Origin: Caccoplasma_A sp045587545
GTDB taxonomy: Bacteria > Bacteroidota > Bacteroidia > Bacteroidales > G3-4614
DNA: 64,000 nt
NCBI GenBank assembly: GCA_045587545.1
Contig: JAZNCN010000003.1
Coordinates: forward strand, 20,387 to 84,386
Reading direction: 5' to 3'
How positions within the stretch are numbered: the stretch's first letter is position 1; each line of letters opens with the position of its first letter. Below, one piece after another: positions 1 to 8,480 of this stretch. Below the pieces are notes generated by a model. That model did not search any database, was not told the DNA's origin, and was given only the letters and a program-made list of their open reading frames with translations. The position numbers were made by a program, and so were the translations under genes.

Positions 1-1
1 G

Positions 2-1993
2 ACAATTCCTGTTTCGCTTATCTGCACGCTTGCTGTTATGAAACTGTTTGGTTTTTCAATAAACACACTTACTCTTTTTGGTATGGTGCTTGCCATTGCC
101 ATTGTGGTTGACGATGCCATTATTGTGGTTGAAAACTCCTCGCGACTTTTAGAGAGCGGTAAATATTCAAGGAAAGAGGCTGTTACAGAGGCTATGCGCG
201 AAATTACAGGACCTGTTATAGGTGTGGTTCTTGTATTGTTGGCTGTGTTTGTTCCTACGGCTTTTATTCCGGGCATTACAGGTGAACTTTACAAGCAGTT
301 TGCACTGACCATTGCAACAGCAACACTATTCAGCGGTTTTAATTCTCTTACTCTCACCCCTGCCCTATGCGCTCTGTTTTTGAAGCGTAATACCAAAACA
401 AAGTTTGTTTTTTATAAGTGGTTTAACCGTTTTTACGAGAAGTGCGTAAACGGATATGTGAGAGTTATATCTCTGATGCTTAAACATTGGATTACTGCCA
501 TGATTGCTTTTGCCGTAATTACCGCTATAGCGTTTTTCATGTTCGTAAAAACTCCCACTTCGTTTATTCCTGAGGAAGATCAAGGCTACTTTCTTGTTTC
601 GGTTACTCTTCCCCCTAATGCTTCGCTTGAACGCACCGAAGGGGTTACTGATACTCTTTCGGATATATTAAAGGGGTATGGCGAAGTGGAGAGTTATATG
701 TGTATTAACGGTTTCTCGGTTTTTGATGGCAGTGCATCATCAAACAGTGCCACTTTCTTTGTTATTCTGAAACCTTGGAAAGAGCGCAAAGATAAGGGCG
801 AAAGCGTAAGCGATGTTATTGCAAGGCTTAATGGCGAGGCTTCAACTATTGAAGAGGCTCTTATTTTTGCCATTAATCCGCCTGCAATTAACGGTATGGG
901 ACAAAGTGGTGGTTTGCAGATGCAAATTGAGGATATAAATAATTTGGGAAGTGGCGAGTTACGAAAGGCTATTGCTTATATGAGTACGGAAAGCCTAAAA
1001 GCTAAGAGTATTGCTTCGGTTAACTCAACATATCAGGGTGCTACTCCTCAGTACCTGTTAAATATAAACAGAGATAAGATTGAGATGCAGGGAGTGGAAC
1101 TTAATGAAGTATTTAATGCCTTATCGCTATATATGGGATCGGCATACGTTAATGATTTTAATGCTTTCGGCAGAATTTATCAGGTGCTTTTAAGCGCCGA
1201 TGCCATGGGACGAGAGAGAATTAATGATGTCCTTAAACTTTCGGTCAGAAACGGCAACGGAGATATGGTACCTTTTTCGGCTTTCACAACTATTGAGGAG
1301 CGTTTGGGTAACGATATGATTTCAAGATATAATATGTACACCACCGCAAGTGTTACAGCCACTGCGGCTAAAGGTTATAGCACTTCAGAAGCCATTGAAA
1401 CAATGGAGAGTATATTTGATAAGGGTTTGAAAGGCTCTTTTGCTTATGAGTGGACAGGCGAAGCGTATCAGGAGAGCGAGGCTTCGTCGTCTATATCTAT
1501 AATATTTATTCTTGCCATTGTAGTGGTTATACTTGTTTTGGCTGCTCAGTACGAGAGTTGGACAAGCCCTGTTGCAGTTATTATGGTTGTACCTTTTGCA
1601 ATTTTGGGAGCTGTATTGGGCTGTATATTTATAGGATTGCCAATTAGTATTTATAGTCAAATAGGTATTATCCTGCTTATTGCACTTTCGGCTAAAAATG
1701 CTATTCTTATTGTGGAGTTTGCTGCCGATTACAGATTGCAAGGTAAGGATATTTTTACCGCATCGGTTGAAGCCGGTCGTATGCGTTTACGCCCTATATT
1801 AATGACCTCTTTTGCTTTCATTGTAGGTATTATGCCTATGTTGTTTGCTTCGGGCGCAGGTGCTGCAAGCCGTCTTGCTTTGGGTAGTGCGGTGGTATTT
1901 GGTATGACATTAAGCACCATTTTGGGAACTCTCTTTATCCCCAATTTCTACCATATGATGCAGAGCCTTTATGAGAAGATTAAGAGTTGTTAG
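2..1993 (+). CDS. RND efflux pump inner-membrane subunit (AcrB/MexB type), C-terminal part
   Basis: C-terminal ~660 residues of a resistance-nodulation-division proton/substrate antiporter. The reading frame is open from base 2, so the true start lies left of the window. Near the left edge is a membrane helix with two adjacent aspartates (VVDDAIIVVEN), the proton-relay pair of AcrB TM4. The helix SAKNAILIVEF carries the conserved lysine of the relay. A large periplasmic porter/docking region (about residues 180-480 of the visible part) separates two hydrophobic bundles, as in the family. Such pumps work with a periplasmic adaptor and a TolC-like channel, expected upstream but not visible. Substrate cannot be told. 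The last codons, including the stop, lie inside the left arm of an intergenic repeat, so the Ser-Cys C-terminus is probably repeat-derived. Confidence 0.93.
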   Translation, partial: TIPVSLICTLAVMKLFGFSINTLTLFGMVLAIAIVVDDAIIVVENSSRLLESGKYSRKEAVTEAMREITGPVIGVVLVLLAVFVPTAFIPGITGELYKQFALTIATATLFSGFNSLTLTPALCALFLKRNTKTKFVFYKWFNRFYEKCVNGYVRVISLMLKHWITAMIAFAVITAIAFFMFVKTPTSFIPEEDQGYFLVSVTLPPNASLERTEGVTDTLSDILKGYGEVESYMCINGFSVFDGSASSNSATFFVILKPWKERKDKGESVSDVIARLNGEASTIEEALIFAINPPAINGMGQSGGLQMQIEDINNLGSGELRKAIAYMSTESLKAKSIASVNSTYQGATPQYLLNINRDKIEMQGVELNEVFNALSLYMGSAYVNDFNAFGRIYQVLLSADAMGRERINDVLKLSVRNGNGDMVPFSAFTTIEERLGNDMISRYNMYTTASVTATAAKGYSTSEAIETMESIFDKGLKGSFAYEWTGEAYQESEASSSISIIFILAIVVVILVLAAQYESWTSPVAVIMVVPFAILGAVLGCIFIGLPISIYSQIGIILLIALSAKNAILIVEFAADYRLQGKDIFTASVEAGRMRLRPILMTSFAFIVGIMPMLFASGAGAASRLALGSAVVFGMTLSTILGTLFIPNFYHMMQSLYEKIKSC

Positions 1994-2068
1994 TTGTTTG
2001 TTTTTAGTTGTACGGTAGTTAGTACCTTAGTTTTTAGCAAAATAAAGACTCTAACAACTAACAACTCT
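1983..2068. repeat. Gene-end repeat (family T) with 16-bp inverted ends
   Basis: The arms 1983-1998 (AGAGTTGTTAGTTGTT) and 2053-2068 are exact inverted repeats. They enclose a core with TTTTTAGTTGTACGGT and ACCTTAGTTTTTAGCAAAATAAAGAC. The element sits between two convergent genes. The stop codon of the pump gene lies in the left arm, and the first two stop-codon bases of hpt (read on +) overlap the right arm. Related copies occur near 20807-20878, 39612-39687 and 50105-50180. It may act as a bidirectional terminator or be a small non-autonomous mobile repeat. Confidence 0.7.
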
Positions 2069-2606
2069 ACTCTTCAACAACTTTATAAATATCAGGGAAA
2101 TTACGTCCATGTTGGTCGTAATCGAGTCCGTATCCTACAATAAAGTCGTTATCTATATCAAAACATTTGTAATCAATTTTTACATCTACTTTTAGATTTT
2201 CGGGTTTTACAAATAGCGATGTTACATATACTTCGGCTGGTTTTTTCTCGTCAAGTATGTGTAACATCTCTTTCATTGTATAACCGGTATCAATTATATC
2301 TTCTACAATTACAATAGTACGACCTTCGATACTCTCTTGCAAACCAAGAATCTGTTTTACTTTTCCTGTTGTATTAGTTCCCTCATATGATGCCATACGA
2401 ATAAAGGTTATTTCACAAGGGAACATCATATTGCGCAACAAATCGGCAGCAAATATAAATGAGCCATTCAATATTACAAGAAAGAGAGGATTTTTATCTT
2501 TCAAATCTGCCTCAATCTCTGATGCAACCTCTTTAACTCTCTCTTTAATTGTATCTTGCGAAATATAAAGAGCAAATTGTTTGTCTTTTACTTGTACTAT
2601 ATTCAT
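2067..2606 (-). CDS. hpt: Hypoxanthine phosphoribosyltransferase
   Basis: 179-residue type I phosphoribosyltransferase that salvages hypoxanthine (and usually guanine) with PRPP to give IMP or GMP in the cytosol. The PRPP-binding loop VIVEDIIDTGYTM lies near residue 100, preceded by the flexible-loop region. The C-terminal half has KIDYKCFDIDNDFIVGYG, the hood/base-recognition segment seen in HPRTs (FVVGYG-like). Length matches bacterial Hpt (175-185 residues). It is convergent with the RND gene. The ~280 bp between its start and the divergent ABC-F gene hold only AT-rich DNA with the ABC-F promoter. It complements guaB elsewhere in the window (IMP to XMP). Confidence 0.93.
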   Translation of the reverse strand: MNIVQVKDKQFALYISQDTIKERVKEVASEIEADLKDKNPLFLVILNGSFIFAADLLRNMMFPCEITFIRMASYEGTNTTGKVKQILGLQESIEGRTIVIVEDIIDTGYTMKEMLHILDEKKPAEVYVTSLFVKPENLKVDVKIDYKCFDIDNDFIVGYGLDYDQHGRNFPDIYKVVEE

Positions 2607-2847
2607 AATTGTATTTATAGCCGTTAATATTCTATTTTTGGATTACATTATAAACTTTAATAAGAAAATGGCTCCATGAACATACATTCCAAGTGTTACC
2701 TTCTTAAAGTTTCTCCTCAATAGATTGATTAGTGAGATTTATGATACAAATTTAAACAAAAAACATTTATTACACATTTTATATCTTCTTTTTTGCATGA
2801 TAAAAAACATGAGAGATATAAATCTTGAAATAACGTAAATTACCTCT

Positions 2848-2873
2848 CTTTGAGATTTAATTTGTATCTTCGC
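2848..2873 (+). promoter_or_regulatory. Promoter-like block before the ABC-F gene
   Basis: TATCTTCG at 2865-2872 is one base off the Bacteroidetes -7 box TAnnTTTG. The whole block 2848-2873 matches 25 of 26 bases in front of mfd (10315-10340). No good -33 TTTG lies at the usual ~20-base spacing. The predicted leader is only about 12-15 bases. Confidence 0.55.
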
Positions 2874-2890
2874 AGGACAAATACAAGATT

Positions 2891-4531
2891 ATGGTTTCAG
2901 TTGATGGACTTACCGTCGAATTTGGCGGCACTACCCTATTTAAAGATATTTCATTTGTAATTAACGAAAAAGACCGTATTGCCCTTATGGGTAAAAATGG
3001 TGCAGGAAAAAGTACTCTGTTGAAAATTTTGGCAGGTGTGCGTAATGCCACTCGCGGACAGGTTTCGGCTCCTAAGGATACGGTAATAGCATATCTGCCT
3101 CAGCATCTTATGACTGAGGACGGACGAACTGTATTTGAGGAGGCTTCGCAAGCCTTTGCTCATCTGCACCAAATGGAGGCAGAGATTGAAGAGCTTAACC
3201 GACAACTTACCGAGCGCACCGACTATGAGAGCGACGAGTATATGGCTCTTATTGAAGAGGTTGCCACAAAGAGCGAAAAGTTCTATGCTATAGATATGAC
3301 CCACTTTGAAGAAGATGTTGAAAAGACTCTGCTTGGTTTGGGTTTTGAACGTAAAGATTTTACACGACAAACTTCGGAGTTTTCGGGCGGTTGGCGTATG
3401 CGTATTGAACTTGCTAAGATGTTACTGCGCAACCCCGACATTCTATTGCTTGATGAGCCTACAAACCATTTGGATATAGAGTCGATTGGTTGGTTAGAAG
3501 AGTTTATAATAAGCAACGGAAAGACCGTTGTTGTAATAAGCCACGACCGCAAATTTGTGGATAATATAACCACAAGAACCATTGAGGTTACAATGGGTAG
3601 AATTTATGACTACAAAGTTAACTACTCGCAATATCTTCAACTTCGCGCCGAACGCCGAGAACAGCAGATGAAGCAGTTTGAGGAGCAACAAAAGATGATT
3701 CAAGAGACTAAAGATTTTATTGAACGCTTTAAAGGCACATACTCAAAAACACTTCAAGTGCAGAGCCGTGTAAAAATGCTTGAAAAACTTGAAATAATAG
3801 AGGTTGATGAAGAAGATACTTCGGCATTGCGTCTTAAATTTCCGCCTTCTCCTCGCTCTGGACAATACCCTGTAATTACCGATGGTGTTGGTAAAGCATT
3901 TGGCGAAAAACGCATCTTCTCAAACGTAACTCTTACTGTTGAACGTGGCGACAAGATTGCTTTTGTAGGCCGTAACGGAGAGGGAAAATCAACATTGGTA
4001 AAGTGTATTATGAATGAACTTGAGCATGAAGGTGAACTTAAATTAGGACATAATGTTCAGATAGGATATTTTGCACAAAACCAAGCATCGATGTTAGATG
4101 AAGAACTGACCGTTTTTCAAACAATAGATGATGTTGCAAAAGGTGATATTCGTAACAAGATACGCGACCTTTTGGGCGCATTTATGTTTGGCGGCGAGGC
4201 AAGCAGTAAAAAGGTTAAAGTTCTTTCGGGTGGAGAGCGTACCCGTTTGGCTATTATGAAACTGCTTCTTGAGCCTGTTAATTTGCTTATCCTTGACGAG
4301 CCCACAAACCACTTGGATTTAAAGACTAAAGATATTCTAAAACAAGCACTGCGCGATTTTGACGGAACACTGATTTGTGTAAGCCACGACAGGGATTTTC
4401 TTGATGGTCTTGTTTCAAAGGTTTATGAATTTGGTCATGGCAGAGTTCGTGAACACCTTTGCGGTATTTACGAATTCCTTGAAACAAAGAAATTAGAGGG
4501 TCTGCAAGAACTTGAAAGGAAGAGTAGTTAA
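2891..4531 (+). CDS. ABC-F family ATPase (ribosome-associated translation factor type)
   Basis: 546-residue soluble protein with two ABC ATPase domains and no membrane segments, the ABC-F layout. Domain 1 has Walker A MGKNGAGKST (~residue 35), signature FSGGWRMR and Walker B LLLDEPTNHLD. Domain 2 has VGRNGEGKST (~residue 360), LSGGERTR and LILDEPTNHLD. Between them is the charged, helical interdomain linker (about residues 240-310, rich in Glu, Gln, Lys), which in characterised members reaches the P-site tRNA. These proteins bind the ribosomal E site. Some rescue stalled ribosomes and some give antibiotic resistance. This one looks like the housekeeping Bacteroidetes type, and no resistance role can be claimed. 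The ATG at 2891 follows the promoter-like block closely. Confidence 0.92.
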   Translation: MVSVDGLTVEFGGTTLFKDISFVINEKDRIALMGKNGAGKSTLLKILAGVRNATRGQVSAPKDTVIAYLPQHLMTEDGRTVFEEASQAFAHLHQMEAEIEELNRQLTERTDYESDEYMALIEEVATKSEKFYAIDMTHFEEDVEKTLLGLGFERKDFTRQTSEFSGGWRMRIELAKMLLRNPDILLLDEPTNHLDIESIGWLEEFIISNGKTVVVISHDRKFVDNITTRTIEVTMGRIYDYKVNYSQYLQLRAERREQQMKQFEEQQKMIQETKDFIERFKGTYSKTLQVQSRVKMLEKLEIIEVDEEDTSALRLKFPPSPRSGQYPVITDGVGKAFGEKRIFSNVTLTVERGDKIAFVGRNGEGKSTLVKCIMNELEHEGELKLGHNVQIGYFAQNQASMLDEELTVFQTIDDVAKGDIRNKIRDLLGAFMFGGEASSKKVKVLSGGERTRLAIMKLLLEPVNLLILDEPTNHLDLKTKDILKQALRDFDGTLICVSHDRDFLDGLVSKVYEFGHGRVREHLCGIYEFLETKKLEGLQELERKSS

Positions 4532-4586
4532 TTTACAAAATAATTATAAAAAAATTCTAACTATTATTCATTATTAAAATTTTTAT

Positions 4587-4594
4587 TACTTTTG
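4587..4594 (+). promoter_or_regulatory. -7 box for the 4.6-kb structured RNA
   Basis: TACTTTTG is a perfect match to the Bacteroidetes -7 consensus TAnnTTTG. A transcript would start at about 4598-4602, just before the first helix strand at 4609. No clear -33 TTG is seen at the usual spacing. Confidence 0.5.
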
Positions 4595-4597
4595 CAC

Positions 4598-4912
4598 ATA
4601 TTCACTTTGCTGAAAGCCATATGCTTTATATTGCTTGGTGAATATATACATATTAAAAAAGCGTAACTGAACGCTTTGATTTTGACGATAGAAGAACTTC
4701 GCAAACTCATCGACAAGTCAAAAACAAAGCAACGGAGACGCTCCAATGGGTGTATTATGTAAACTCCTTTAAATGTAGAGATTTCATATCTTTACATACA
4801 GTTTATTATATTCATCATCGTGGGGCTTTCAGCGTTGCTCGTTTCGACTTGTCGGGCAATGCGAAGGCCTTTCTATCGTGGAACGAGCAACAGTATCGGC
4901 TCCACGTTTTTT
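4598..4912 (+). ncRNA. Candidate structured RNA (~310 nt) with promoter, interlocking helices and terminator
   Basis: No convincing gene fills 4532-4984, but several exact complementary strands do. GCTGAAAGCC (4609-4618) pairs with 4824-4833. AAAGCGT (4658-4664) pairs with 4671-4677. GGAG/CTCC (4734-4744) makes a small hairpin. CGACAAGTC (4711-4719) pairs with 4846-4854, inside the loop of the 10-bp helix GTTGCTCGTT (4834-4843)/4882-4891, which would form a pseudoknot. CGTGGGGC (4819-4826) pairs with GCTCCACG (4899-4906) and is followed by six T, a terminator. This last helix shares bases with the first, so the two are mutually exclusive. It does not fit tmRNA, RNase P or SRP RNA by signature. 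It could be a free ncRNA or the leader of the DUF2971 operon 73 bp downstream. Confidence 0.5.
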
Positions 4913-4984
4913 ATATGTATATACTATCAGATTTACACATCTTTTTAGTCCATAAGGAGCCATGGATTTTAATTTAAAAGGGAT

Positions 4985-5791
4985 ATGGATAAAGAAGAAA
5001 GATGTAAATTTTGCAAAATAGAAAAATTGTATCATTTTACCTCATTTGATACAGCTCTCCTCATTATAAAAAGTCTAAAACTGAAATTCAGTAGTTTATC
5101 AAACACAAATGACATTTGTGAAAACTCTAAGAATATTTACAATTATTTTTATGGAGACAAACAAATATCTATAGATGAAATAAGAGAAGAAATTTATAAA
5201 TACAGGCAAATAAGTTTTAGTATAGACAAAGAGCCTGATGGTCGTGTCGGATTTGATTTGCATCAAATGTGGGGTTTGTATGGCGACAAAGGTTATGGCG
5301 CATGCCTCGTATTTGATAAAGAAAGACTTCTAAATTCTTTAAAAAAGAATTTTGGAGAAGTTTTATATCAAAAGGACTTTTCTGCTGATACATTTACTGA
5401 CATAAAAGAAAATCCTGATATAAAAAAATGGATTAAAAAGAATAAAAATAAATTATTCTATATAAAAAGAAAAGAATGGGAACATGAGCAAGAATTCAGG
5501 ATAATTAAACGATTTAATAATGATGACAAAGATGAATTCTTAGATATTTCTGATAGCCTTAAATATATAATTATTGCAAATGCAAGATCAATTAAAAATA
5601 ATGACGCAATAGAGTCAAGTTGTGAATATTGCAAACTCTTAAATGCATTAAAGGGAAACAAGAACATTTCTTTATTATTTTATGGTTCATTCGTAGGCAA
5701 CAATAATCTATGTTATAGCAGGGAATATGAAATTTGGGACAGTTCAAATGGATATAATATTAATGGCAATTTAACTCTTGATATAGATTAA
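4985..5791 (+). CDS. DUF2971 domain protein
   Basis: 268-residue cytosolic protein of the DUF2971 family, whose function is unknown. The family hallmark is seen at the N-terminus: LYHFTSFDTALLII (~residue 15) followed by LSNTNDICE (~residue 38), where the family usually has SNxNDPFE. A mid-protein WGLYGDKGYGACLVFD segment and a later KRKEWEHEQEFRI are also typical. It is first in a co-directed run of four genes (23 bp to the PEGA gene). Coding sequence is very AT-rich, with heavy use of AAA, ATA and AAT compared with the housekeeping genes, consistent with accessory DNA. The preceding structured RNA may control it. No catalytic role can be given. Confidence 0.8.
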   Translation: MDKEERCKFCKIEKLYHFTSFDTALLIIKSLKLKFSSLSNTNDICENSKNIYNYFYGDKQISIDEIREEIYKYRQISFSIDKEPDGRVGFDLHQMWGLYGDKGYGACLVFDKERLLNSLKKNFGEVLYQKDFSADTFTDIKENPDIKKWIKKNKNKLFYIKRKEWEHEQEFRIIKRFNNDDKDEFLDISDSLKYIIIANARSIKNNDAIESSCEYCKLLNALKGNKNISLLFYGSFVGNNNLCYSREYEIWDSSNGYNINGNLTLDID

Positions 5792-5814
5792 TATTTATTT
5801 TATAACTCTAAATA

Positions 5815-7797
5815 ATGAGATTTTTATATTTCTGCATATTATTCTTTTTTTTTACTAATTGTATATCCCAAGAAATGGAGATTTCCGATTTTTATTGTGA
5901 TTACAAAGATATTAGTGCTAACAATCCTCCTATAAAAGATCAAAATGGTGATATATGCGCGTTAATTAAAATAGAGAATACACAAAAGGGCTTTACCTTT
6001 GATGTCGGGCTTTTAGGCGTAGTAAAAACAGAGTATCGCACAGGCGAAATATGGCTCTATGTTCCACATGGAGTAAAGCGTATAACAATATCACACCCTA
6101 CCTTGGGCATGTTACGCGATTATGATTTGGGGTTATCTGTTAAATCGGCAGCTACATACATATTAAAACTAAAAACGAAGAATTTAGATAATCAAATTAA
6201 AGATTATTCTAAATCAAAAACTTTAGAACTAAATATATTTCCTAAAGATGCTAAAGTTATAATCAACGGAGTAATAGAAAATATTACTAAAGAAGGTAAA
6301 ATTAGAAAAAATCTATCTTTAGGATATTACAAATATTATATTTATCATCCTGATTATCATTCAAATGAAGGAATAATAGAAATTAGTGAACACAAAGAAA
6401 AACATATTCTTAATATTAATTTAAAACAAAATTTTGGATATTTAAATATCAAGAATGATATTAAATTTAATGGTGCAACTGTTATTGTAAACGATAGTAG
6501 CAATATTGGACATCTCCCTATCAATAAGAAAATTAATTTAAAAAGTGGAAATCACAAGATAACCATATACAAAAAATACTACAAGCCATATGTCACAACA
6601 GTAAATGTGCAGGATGGCAAAGATCTAACTATTACACCTAACTTTGTTGCCAACTATGCCAATGGCGAGATAATAGCAGAGCAAGACTGTGAAATATACC
6701 TTGACGGAGAGTTTCTATCAAAAAGTTCATGGAAGGGGCTCATCGAGTTGGGTGAGCACAAGATTGAGTGTAAAAAAGAAAGACATCGTTCAACCACCAA
6801 AATAATTAAACTTTCATCATTAAATCCTGTCAAATATACATGCGAGCCACCACTGCCAATATATGGATCAATAAATATATCATCAGACCCCATTAACGCC
6901 GAGATAAAGCTCAATGGCGAAAAAATAGGAGTAACACCATTGAATAGAGCAAATGTTTTAATAGGTACCTATGATATTGAAATATCAAAACAGGGGTATA
7001 AGTCTGAAAAGCAACAAATAACAGTAAAAGAAAACGAAACAAGTACGCTCTATAAAATACTATCTACATATTGTAATTTTACTTTAAGTTCCGTACCATC
7101 TATGGCAACTGTATATATAAACGATGTTTATAAAGGGACAACTCCAATATACATAAATGAGAAGATTGGGAAGTATAATATAGAGCTTAAGTACTCGGGA
7201 TATAAAGATTACTCAAAAAACATGACTCTTGATGATTCAACAACCGACCAGACAATAAAGTTGAAGAAACAATTTTTCTACCCTAATGAGTTTTATATGA
7301 ACTTTAACGGACGAATAATGGGCCTTAGCGGAATAGAGTTAGGATTGGGAGGTTATATAAAAAACTTTAATATGGAGACCTCGTATATAATCTCGTTTGA
7401 CAAGAGCGATTTTATAAGATTTCCTAATTATTTAGACGAATATTTTCAATATCAATACAAATATCAAGGTTTCGGACTACGTTTAGGTTATGGTATAATT
7501 TGTGGCTCAAGGATTAGAACAACTTCACAGATAGGAGTTAACTTGATTAAACTAGTAGAATATAATATTGATAATACCAGAACCAATATCAGTTATATAG
7601 GAGTAACAGGAGTAGTTGCAACAAAGATAAGTTGCGCATTGGGACGTATGTTTTCATTAGAATTTTCGCCAGAGTACAGCTTTATATTGGGAGGGTCAAC
7701 GAGATATAAATTAGCAACAAATATCTCTGAAAAGATGAAACATTCAACATCAGGATTTACAATAAAAGTAGGATTTAATATATTCTTCAGTATGTAA
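5815..7797 (+). CDS. PEGA-repeat envelope protein with C-terminal barrel-like region
   Basis: 660 residues. A hydrophobic N-terminal signal (about residues 1-18) ends near FTNCISQ. The Cys is preceded by Asn, so a lipobox is doubtful and ordinary signal peptidase cleavage is likelier. Residues ~25-120 form a domain often found at the start of Bacteroidales PEGA proteins (DQNGDICALIKI...). At least four PEGA-like units follow between ~135 and ~485. The clearest start at ~350 (SINISSDPINAEIKLNG) and ~417 (NFTLSSVPSMATVYIND). PEGA repeats are extracytoplasmic beta modules. Residues ~490-660 alternate polar and aromatic residues like outer-membrane beta strands and end in FFSM. It is probably attached to or inserted in the outer membrane. 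Substrate or partner unknown; the next two genes are likely partners. Confidence 0.8.
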   Translation: MRFLYFCILFFFFTNCISQEMEISDFYCDYKDISANNPPIKDQNGDICALIKIENTQKGFTFDVGLLGVVKTEYRTGEIWLYVPHGVKRITISHPTLGMLRDYDLGLSVKSAATYILKLKTKNLDNQIKDYSKSKTLELNIFPKDAKVIINGVIENITKEGKIRKNLSLGYYKYYIYHPDYHSNEGIIEISEHKEKHILNINLKQNFGYLNIKNDIKFNGATVIVNDSSNIGHLPINKKINLKSGNHKITIYKKYYKPYVTTVNVQDGKDLTITPNFVANYANGEIIAEQDCEIYLDGEFLSKSSWKGLIELGEHKIECKKERHRSTTKIIKLSSLNPVKYTCEPPLPIYGSINISSDPINAEIKLNGEKIGVTPLNRANVLIGTYDIEISKQGYKSEKQQITVKENETSTLYKILSTYCNFTLSSVPSMATVYINDVYKGTTPIYINEKIGKYNIELKYSGYKDYSKNMTLDDSTTDQTIKLKKQFFYPNEFYMNFNGRIMGLSGIELGLGGYIKNFNMETSYIISFDKSDFIRFPNYLDEYFQYQYKYQGFGLRLGYGIICGSRIRTTSQIGVNLIKLVEYNIDNTRTNISYIGVTGVVATKISCALGRMFSLEFSPEYSFILGGSTRYKLATNISEKMKHSTSGFTIKVGFNIFFSM

Positions 7798-7827
7798 ACA
7801 ACTTACTAATTTTAAACAATTACAATT

Positions 7828-8475
7828 ATGAAAAATTTTTTAGTTTTATTACTTGCAGCACTTTTGGTAGTGCCTGCGGTTGAGATGGATGCAAAAAACC
7901 GTCAGTTGGCAAAAGCTCAAAAGAAAGAGTATAAACAAAAAATGAAAGAATTCAAAAAAAGCAAATGGACTTTGCTTGGTAGCAGTCACAGCCTTGAAGT
8001 AGCTCTTTTAAAACACTATGACAAACTAAATGCCGAAGGCGAAAATTGTTATGAAGTGGTAGGAATAGCACCACGTTTCAAATCAAAAAATGTAGGACAT
8101 CAAGAAGCTATCAACAACGCATGTATAACATATGCGCAACAAGCTGGAAGCAGTGTTAAAGGACGCATCACAAGCGATATAGCAGGGAACGGGGATAATA
8201 CATCTGCCGAGTTCGACCACTTCTACGCGGCATACGAACGATTAGTTGAGAAAGAGATAAAAGGCGAAATGGTAGAATCGTTCAGCATTATTCGTACAAT
8301 CGACAAAAAAGCAGGTGAGTATGAGATGCAAACATTCTTTATCATTGATGAAAGTGCAGCAACAAGAGCAAGAATAAGAGCTATGGAGAATGCACTAAAA
8401 GAGAGCAAGACAGCACAAAAATATGCCGAGAAAGTAAGTCTATTTGTTCGTGAAGAATTTGAAAGTCAAGAATAA
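7828..8475 (+). CDS. Secreted LPP20-like protein of unknown function
   Basis: 215 residues with a clear signal peptide (MKNFLVLLLAALLVV, cleavage near residues 20-23). A basic stretch follows (KAQKKEYKQKMKEFKKSK). The body (about 45-200) has the LPP20-like pattern: repeated Ala-rich helices (AINNACITYAQQAG, RARIRAMENALKES) around a beta region (SFSIIRTI...MQTFFIIDE). There is no lipobox Cys, so it is probably periplasmic. It lies 30 bp after the PEGA gene and 5 bp before the larger LPP20 gene, so the three are almost certainly co-transcribed and probably act together at the cell envelope. The family assignment rests on pattern and context and is tentative. Confidence 0.7.
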   Translation: MKNFLVLLLAALLVVPAVEMDAKNRQLAKAQKKEYKQKMKEFKKSKWTLLGSSHSLEVALLKHYDKLNAEGENCYEVVGIAPRFKSKNVGHQEAINNACITYAQQAGSSVKGRITSDIAGNGDNTSAEFDHFYAAYERLVEKEIKGEMVESFSIIRTIDKKAGEYEMQTFFIIDESAATRARIRAMENALKESKTAQKYAEKVSLFVREEFESQE

Positions 8476-8480
8476 ATAAC

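Noticed and set aside
1385..1741. 118-codon antisense frame inside the RND gene
   Set aside because: Antisense shadow of a well-conserved gene with no protein-like features; the same holds for the long antisense frames in mfd, the PPIase genes and dnaG.
4682..4762. 26-codon TTG-started peptide inside the RNA candidate
   Set aside because: The text looks protein-like (LTIEELRKLIDKSK) but there is no clear ribosome-binding context and it is too short to judge, so it is not listed as a gene.
4598..4912. tmRNA, RNase P RNA, SRP RNA or retron ncRNA
   Set aside because: No CCA-type tRNA-like end, no RNase P or SRP core sequence, and no reverse transcriptase nearby; only a generic structured RNA can be supported.
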